A DNA stretch of 64,000 nt, from positions 54,726,305-54,790,304 of the forward strand of contig CM033392.1 of assembly GCA_019426215.1 (NCBI GenBank). The letters are read 5' to 3'. The position numbers and the translations under genes were made by a program. The stretch is from Buddleja alternifolia. Lineage: Eukaryota > Streptophyta > Magnoliopsida > Lamiales > Scrophulariaceae. Shown one piece after another: positions 58,101 through 64,000 of the stretch; positions within the stretch are counted from its first letter, which is position 1, and the number at the start of each line of letters is the position of its first letter. The notes beneath the pieces are model-generated. The model was given only the letters and a program-made list of their open reading frames with translations. It had not been told where the DNA came from and made no database searches.

Positions 58101-60386
58101 CCGACCTGCAGACCTGAAGCTTTAGCACAGCTTGGACAACCATACTCACAACCTTTATATATTGTTTTATTTGTTGGGCATTGTGTAGGCCCCTTAATAT
58201 AAATTTGACCTCCTAGTTTTTGCTTATTCGGCCTGCCTGGCTTTAGGCAGAAACACCTGTCGTTTTTCCCCGATTTGAGGTTTTACTCTTTGAACTTGCC
58301 TTGCCCCCCTATTGGCATGTCCCCATATCGTCTTGTATTGGAAAAGCTTGTCATTTACCTGTCGAACTTGAACATCGTGCTATTGGGCTATCAAATTCCT
58401 GAATTCGATACAAGTTTATAGGTAATAGAGGTTGCTTCAACTGAATGAGCTCGAGGAGTGGAGACATGAAGCATACGAGAATGCAAACTGTACAAAGAAC
58501 GGACCAAGAAGTGGCACGACAAGCATATTCTACCCCGGGAATTCGAGGAAGGTGAGAAAGTTCTTATGTACAACTCTAGACTCAAGCTCTTCCCCAGGCA
58601 GCTCAGTCACCCTAGTGTATTCTTCCGAGCTTGGACTTATCACTGAGGATGGACAAGTATTTTTAACCAATGGACATAGGCTGAAACACTACTCGGCACT
58701 GACTGGAGCGTAAACACATTATCTGTCAAGCTCCGAGAACCAGCGACTTAAGTCGATCCTGAATAGTCGAGTATTGACTATAAACAAGCACTTCTTGGAG
58801 GCAACCCAAGTTTGTAAGTTTTTTTTTTCTTTTTTTTTTGTTTGTTTAGTTTGTTTGTTTATGTTTATCTTCAAACATGCACTTTTAGCATGTATGTTTC
58901 GTATGCTGATGGTTTGAAAAGTTGAAGTGTTAGATATGATAGACATTTGGACCCCATGTTTAGAGATGCTTATTTTACTCGAGAGGAGAAGAGCTTTGTA
59001 ACGATGCATTGGAAGTTAAATGATGTTTTTCAACATCCTTGTTGTAAGTTTCTTTTTACACCGTTACGTATACTTGTTGTAACAACATTGATGACAATGT
59101 TGATTTCAGTTTGGGGGTAGAAGAGTGCTTATTTTGAACATTGAAAATGCAATGCTAATTTTTAGCGGTTTTTGGGAAAGTTTGTATGATATCATGTTTA
59201 AATACTTCTTTGTTGAGAAATCAAGTATAATTGTTTTTTTTTTATCTTTCCAATTAATGCATTAAATTGATTAACTTGAAAAAAAATGGCATGATTTCTT
59301 GAATAATTTGAATTTAATGGAACATATATCTTTGAAATTGCTCATGGAGACCCTAGACTAGGATTGATTTCTTAGATGATTCACATTGCACAATAAATCG
59401 AGGGTAGAGGAGTGAGAGGATAACCATCTTGAGACACTTAAGGAGTTTTTTCCCGACAATTAACTTAGATTTTTCATAGGTTTATAAGTTGAGTAGTAAT
59501 TTTTTATGCTAAACAATGAATTAAAAAGGTTGAAGTTTGTATGACCACAATGGTCAGGCTATATGTACTGGAGGTGAAAAGTTTCATGCCTATATACTGT
59601 ACTATTATGCTAATTTGAGCTAAGCTCAAGCCAAAAAGAAACGAATTGTTTAAAAGATCTAGTTTTATTTCGTGGCCTTTGCACTCGAGTGATAAATCCT
59701 TAGAGTGTCTTTACACTTAATGCCCCAAAACTATCTAGTTTGGGAGTCATTGATCTAAAGCTTGTTACATGGGTGTCATAGAAAGCCTAATGGAATAAAA
59801 CATTGCACATGATCTAGCCTTAATGAAGTTAATTGGAAAGTTTCATATGAATTGAAAGTTTGAATGGTTGAGATAATGAAATTTAAATGGCTATGAGATT
59901 TTCTATGATTCTTATGCTTTGTGTTTGATCAAAAGTTGATAGATATGGGATTAATGTCCAAAATTTGGTAAGGATGCCTTTCAACTATAATACCTTAGAT
60001 TTATTTTCACTACACCCTATGGAGTCTTTTCGAGTATTGGTGTCACATGAGCAAAAGTAGTTGATATGTATATATATTTGTGAGCTATAAAAGGATGATT
60101 TTGTGCCATTTATTCTTGTTAATTATGTTGAGATGTATTCATTTGGTTGGGATTGAAAGTTTGTTAGATTTTGTGGGTATATCTTCTGCAAACCCTCACG
60201 AGACTATAACTAGTCCTTTGAGGTAACTCAAAGGTTTAAAGGCTTGTTGCACATGCTAAGGGCAATCGTTTACTCCACGAAAGTGAGTTCGTTTGTTGTT
60301 TTTGTTTTCTCCTTTTGGTTGATGATGTTTTTCATGCCTAGAACTTTTATTGCTCGAGGTCGAGCAAATGATAAGTTTGGGGGAGT

Positions 60387-62034
60387 TGATAGGAGTCATT
60401 TTTACGTGTTTTTAAGCCCCTTTGCGTTTATGTTTTAGGTTCATTTATCACTTGATTTTGTCACTTGTGCGTTTAATTCGTGCATTAAGTGATTTCAGGC
60501 CTTAAGTGGATACAATTGTAGAAAGGGTGGAAAAATGATGTATAAAACAATTTTACGCCAAGATGTTTCACACCTCCACGACCAAACAAGCAAGAAATAA
60601 GCTGGAGTTAGCCAAAATCATGTTTTAGTACCATTTCCCTTTCCGCACACCTGGGCGCCAAATCAGAAACAACCTCCACGTTGGAACGCCATTTTGATAT
60701 TTTTAGAGACAGAATGGATGAAGTGTCCTTCTACAAAGTTTTAGATCTATGTCTTATCTTTACATGGGTACTTGAATCATCCAATTCGGAGATCTGTGGA
60801 AATGTTTATGAATAAAACCACTATCCCTGCGCTGGAAAACACGAAAGTGGCAGCTCATGTTCTTGTTAGGTGGAAAACAAGAGAATGGTAGGTGCAAATT
60901 CTTGGTAGGTGAAAATTTTTGTTAGGTGGAAAACAAGAGAATGGTAGGTGCAAATTCTTGGTAGGTAGAAATTTTTGGTAGGTAGAAATTCTTGGTAGGA
61001 GGAAAGAAAGAGAAGGGTAGTTCAAATTCTTGGTAGGTGGATTTTTGGGTATTTAAAGGGGAGTGGGGAGCTCACTTGAGGACATCAAAAAATCATCCTT
61101 TGAGAGTGTGAGGACGAAAATTCAGGGGTTTGGGAGAGCATTCTCTTGGTTTTGAGTCATCCTATCATCATACTTAAAGAGCTAAGAAGAGGAAAAGGAG
61201 GGATTCAAGCTTCCAATCAAGAATCGTTCATCAATCCAAAATAGGGAGTTTCTTAGTTTGATATTCATCTTTATCTATGAGTAATTCTATGTTTTTATTG
61301 TTTTCCCAATTTCAATTATGAACTAATTTTTCCTTAACTAGGGCCATGTGAAGGCCAAAGTTATGAGTATATATATATGATATTATTCTTCGTATTATTC
61401 TACAATTGCTTTGTGTTTTGATTTTGTGCGTAATTACTTGCATATGTTTGATCGCCATATGTTTGTCATATTGCCTAACTTAATAGTTTGAAAGAATATA
61501 AGTTAGGGTTCAAAGAAATCATCACATCATCCGTAAAAAATAGGGAATTGCCCCTAGAGATTGGTAGAGATTCCCGGGTGCAGTTAGCCGGATTTATTCG
61601 GGAAAATTCTAGAACTTGAATGCATGATTATTGATTAAATTCTCGGATAGACATATTTAGAGAACTGTCAATTTATCATAGGATTATTAAAGCCGAGACA
61701 TCGGGTAGTAATTAATTAAGAAATTTTCACCAAAGCAATAGTAGTCTAATAATACGAAGAATAGTTCATATTTATATTAACAAGTAAATTTGGTTGAAGC
61801 ATGTGCCTTACTTGTTTTATCTCATAAGAATCTAAATCTATTTGCTAAGTCTCGTTTTTACATTTTTATTGTAAATTAATCACAATCTTTTAATTCAATT
61901 TTAATTGCTTTTAAATTCCTAGCTTTAAATAATCTTGTCTCTATGGGATCGATAACTCGGACTTAAAGTCCACTTTATTACTACACACGACCAGTCCACT
62001 TGTTGTTTAATACACGTAAGGATTTTTCGTGTCA
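60387..62034 (+). repeat. duplicate copy of Athila 3' LTR
   Basis: 1,648 bp against 1,643. It includes a short CCCTTT insertion in the stretch before CCGCACACCTGGGCGCC. The GACAA duplication follows at 62035-62039, as in the first copy. Confidence 0.92.
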
Positions 62035-62039
62035 GACAA

Positions 62040-62650
62040 CGACAAATATTAAAGGTGGCGGCGACGGCGGCTCCAAGTCCTCGTTTTCAAAGGGTGAGTG
62101 GTGGCAATTAACAAAACTAAAAACGGCGGCGGCTAAGTGCGGCGCCAGCGACCAAAAAGAGAAGGCGGCGGCATAAAATAAAAAGACGGGGCTCCAAGTC
62201 CTCGTTTTCCAAAGGTGAGCGGCGGAGACATAAAATAAAAAAGAAAAAGAAGAGAAAACGAGATAAGCGAGAAGACGCTGGCGGCGGCGACGACCAAGAA
62301 AGAGGGCGGCGGTTGAGGCCATAGGAGAAAGAAGGGGAAAAAAATTAGATAAAGAAAAACTAAACTATATAAGGGGCGCCGGACGGGGACAACAACTTGA
62401 GGATGGCAGCGGAAGCGAGAGATCGAGAGACCATGACTCGAAGCCATGGCTCTAATACCATGTTAGATTAGAGAAAACCCCGTAGGGAACTTGTATTACT
62501 GAATAACATATTTATAGAGATATATACATGTACTTGGTAAACAAGAAACCCTAACTATAAACAAGGAAAAGATAAATACAAGGAAACATAAAGAAACCTA
62601 AATTAACATAAATACTAGAAAAATATGGAAAGATATTATATTATCTAACA
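62040..62650 (-). repeat. duplicate of TRIM-like element right part
   Basis: Includes the GGCGGC internal region, a PBS with one change (TGGTATTAGAGC) and an LTR at 62461-62650 (190 bp, 4 bp longer than its twin through an extra TA-type insertion). CAACC follows, as at 49,455. Confidence 0.9.
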
Positions 62651-63578
62651 CAACCCAACACAAGTTTTGTCTTTCCCATCTTTTAGTGCGTGTCAAATAT
62701 CAACCCAATCCATTATCATTGTTGCTGAAAGCGGAGACTTTTATTCCAGGTACAAAGTTTCTGTGTTCGTTTGGCTACTTGTCTTACTTATCCTAACAGT
62801 GACACACACACACACACTGTGTCTGTGTATGTATTGTATTGTATGCGTAATGCGTATCTATTCTTTCCCAGAAACCAAGGTTATGAACGATCAGCCACCA
62901 GTATAATTTTAGTGAGTGATTCCTGTTAAGTTCAGATTGTTCTTGTTTCATTGACTAATCACATGATCGATCTAGGCTAATGCATGATTTTATTGCCTAA
63001 AGTAATCACATGATCATAGACTTTAATTTCAACAGTGACGATGATCTGTATATATATATATGGAAATTTCTCCACAAAGTAGGCTTTTATTAGACCACTT
63101 CATTCTCACTAGAATTCTTCATCTGAAGAATATAACATAATTAATATATCTTTTACTGCAAAAACAAGTATTATTATTAACTTACTTGCTCTGTTTTCAT
63201 GTATTGGTGTTCTCACTCTCACTCTCTCTCAGAAGGATGGAGAATGGTTTCATTATTAACTACTTACTTATGTTGGTCAAACTTTGTTCTATCTCAGTCA
63301 CTTATAAAATTTTAAACCATTCCTTATTGTATTTATTTATTTATTAATGTCTTTTTTCTCCTTCGAGTCTCCAAACTTATGGACGAGTCTATACTCGTGT
63401 CCTGTGGGATAAGTTCTGCTCCGATCTCAAGTGTTCCAGATTGGGTAAGCTTCTTATCTCTATATTTTAACAACTCATTTATTACTTTCTAAATGTGAAA
63501 TTTTCGTCCTTCTTTTTTTGTAGAATGGCCCCTCCTCGCGCTCGTCTCGTGCTCTTAGGGCAGAAGAACGAAGGTCGG

Positions 63579-64000
63579 GGGGGGGGGGTGGGGGGGGGCG
63601 ATTGGACAACTCGGTTTCATAAACGGTCGGGCTCACAAAAAAAAAAAAAAGGGGGGATGTTCCGGGGGCATACTTGAGCGCACATGGGGGAAGCGCTCTT
63701 TCTGCTCGTCTCTCCTTTGTCATGAGGCGCAAAGAACACCACTCCACGCCTATGGGTTCTCGTGTCGTCGTGATCTCGGTCCACTCTCTAGCCTCCTCTC
63801 AATTCTGTCGGTACGCGAGAGGGGCGCAGTGTAGGATAGCAAGAAGAAGGAAGGCCGACGGAGGAGAGGAAAAGAAGCGAGGAGGAGCCCTAGGGAGAAT
63901 AGGATCGAGAAGGGAGGAAGACGAGAGAGGGAGGAGAAGAGGGAAGCGGACCGAACGGGGCGCCGCCCGGGCGGAGGGGGGAGAGAAGCAGAGACTCACC
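63579..64000. other. low-complexity then GC-rich sequence of uncertain origin
   Basis: Homology to 50,383 onward stops at a run of about 20 G broken by a single T (63,579-63,598), then A14 and G6 near 63,637. From about 63,690 the text is purine-rich and GC-rich (GAGGA and GGAGA words). That is unlike any other part of the window. I find no gene. Confidence 0.5.

Larger units (their letters stand above)
54727..58305 (-). mobile_element. minus-strand gypsy element, pol-less and cut off on the right
   Basis: An LTR (54727-55358) is followed, in element order reversed, by 1.4 kb without recognisable pol and then gag remnants (56,775-58,100). The right side stops at 58,306, where the duplicated block begins, so no 5' LTR is seen. 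The remaining structure suggests a large deletion derivative or an element severed by the duplication junction. Confidence 0.6.
58306..63578 (+). repeat. 5.3-kb direct duplicate of 45,087-50,382
   Basis: Co-linear from inside Athila integrase through the 3' noncoding region, the 3' LTR, the right part of the TRIM-like element with its LTR, and about 0.9 kb of non-transposon flank into the first exon of the coiled-coil pseudogene. Because it crosses element boundaries and carries outside flank, it cannot be a separate transposition. The first 1.5 kb has many one-base deletions relative to the other copy; the rest differs little. Confidence 0.93.

Noticed and set aside
58306..60386. An independent second Athila insertion
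   Set aside because: The copy includes the outer element and unique flank with identical junctions, so it is a duplicate of the first locus and not a new insertion.

Overview
This is plant nuclear DNA. The evidence is spliced genes with GT-AG introns, long AT-rich intergenic stretches, and layered LTR retrotransposons, a LINE and foldback MITE-type elements. The two host genes (a fimbrin and a SEC23-type COPII coat protein) read like a eudicot; I cannot name the species. About a fifth of the window is host gene; most of the rest is transposable-element sequence.

Layout. 1-8,200: minus-strand fimbrin. Ten coding exons give the first ~487 residues; the C-terminal exons lie beyond base 1. The last visible intron carries a hAT-like element and a long-TIR (Pack-MULE-like) element that holds one exon of an unrelated metabolic enzyme. 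Another intron carries a MITE. 8,200-12,400: AT-rich intergenic DNA with two long-inverted-repeat elements. 12,400-16,200: plus-strand SEC23-like gene, complete in five coding exons (865 residues). 16,300-19,100: 5'-truncated, decayed L1-type LINE on the minus strand, next to a scrap of chromovirus chromodomain. 19,130-26,730: LTR-like sequence ending in a primer-binding site, split by a 5.4-kb deletion derivative of an Athila-type Ty3/gypsy element with matching 5-bp target-site duplication (TSD). 26,880-30,150: repeat fragments and a Harbinger-like MITE. 30,150-33,340: gene-less block of distinct composition, possibly an organellar (mitochondrial) insertion. 33,363-37,486: complete-ended but defective Ty1/copia element on the minus strand. 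38,119-49,454: miniature (TRIM-like) copia-type element into which a 10.45-kb Athila-type element inserted; both TSDs can be read. 50,330-51,768: broken coiled-coil gene. 52,173-52,509: 42-bp minisatellite. 52,510-58,300: LTR fragments and a minus-strand gypsy element with one LTR and gag remnants. 58,306-63,578: second copy of 45,087-50,382, crossing three element boundaries plus non-transposon flank. 63,579-64,000: low-complexity and GC-rich sequence unlike the rest.

Functionally, only fimbrin (actin bundling) and SEC23-like (COPII vesicle coat) look like working host genes. The autonomous-type retroelements here carry stops, frameshifts or deletions, so they look immobile unless helped in trans. 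The most notable structure is the 5.3-kb direct duplication, which is either a recent segmental duplication or an assembly artefact.
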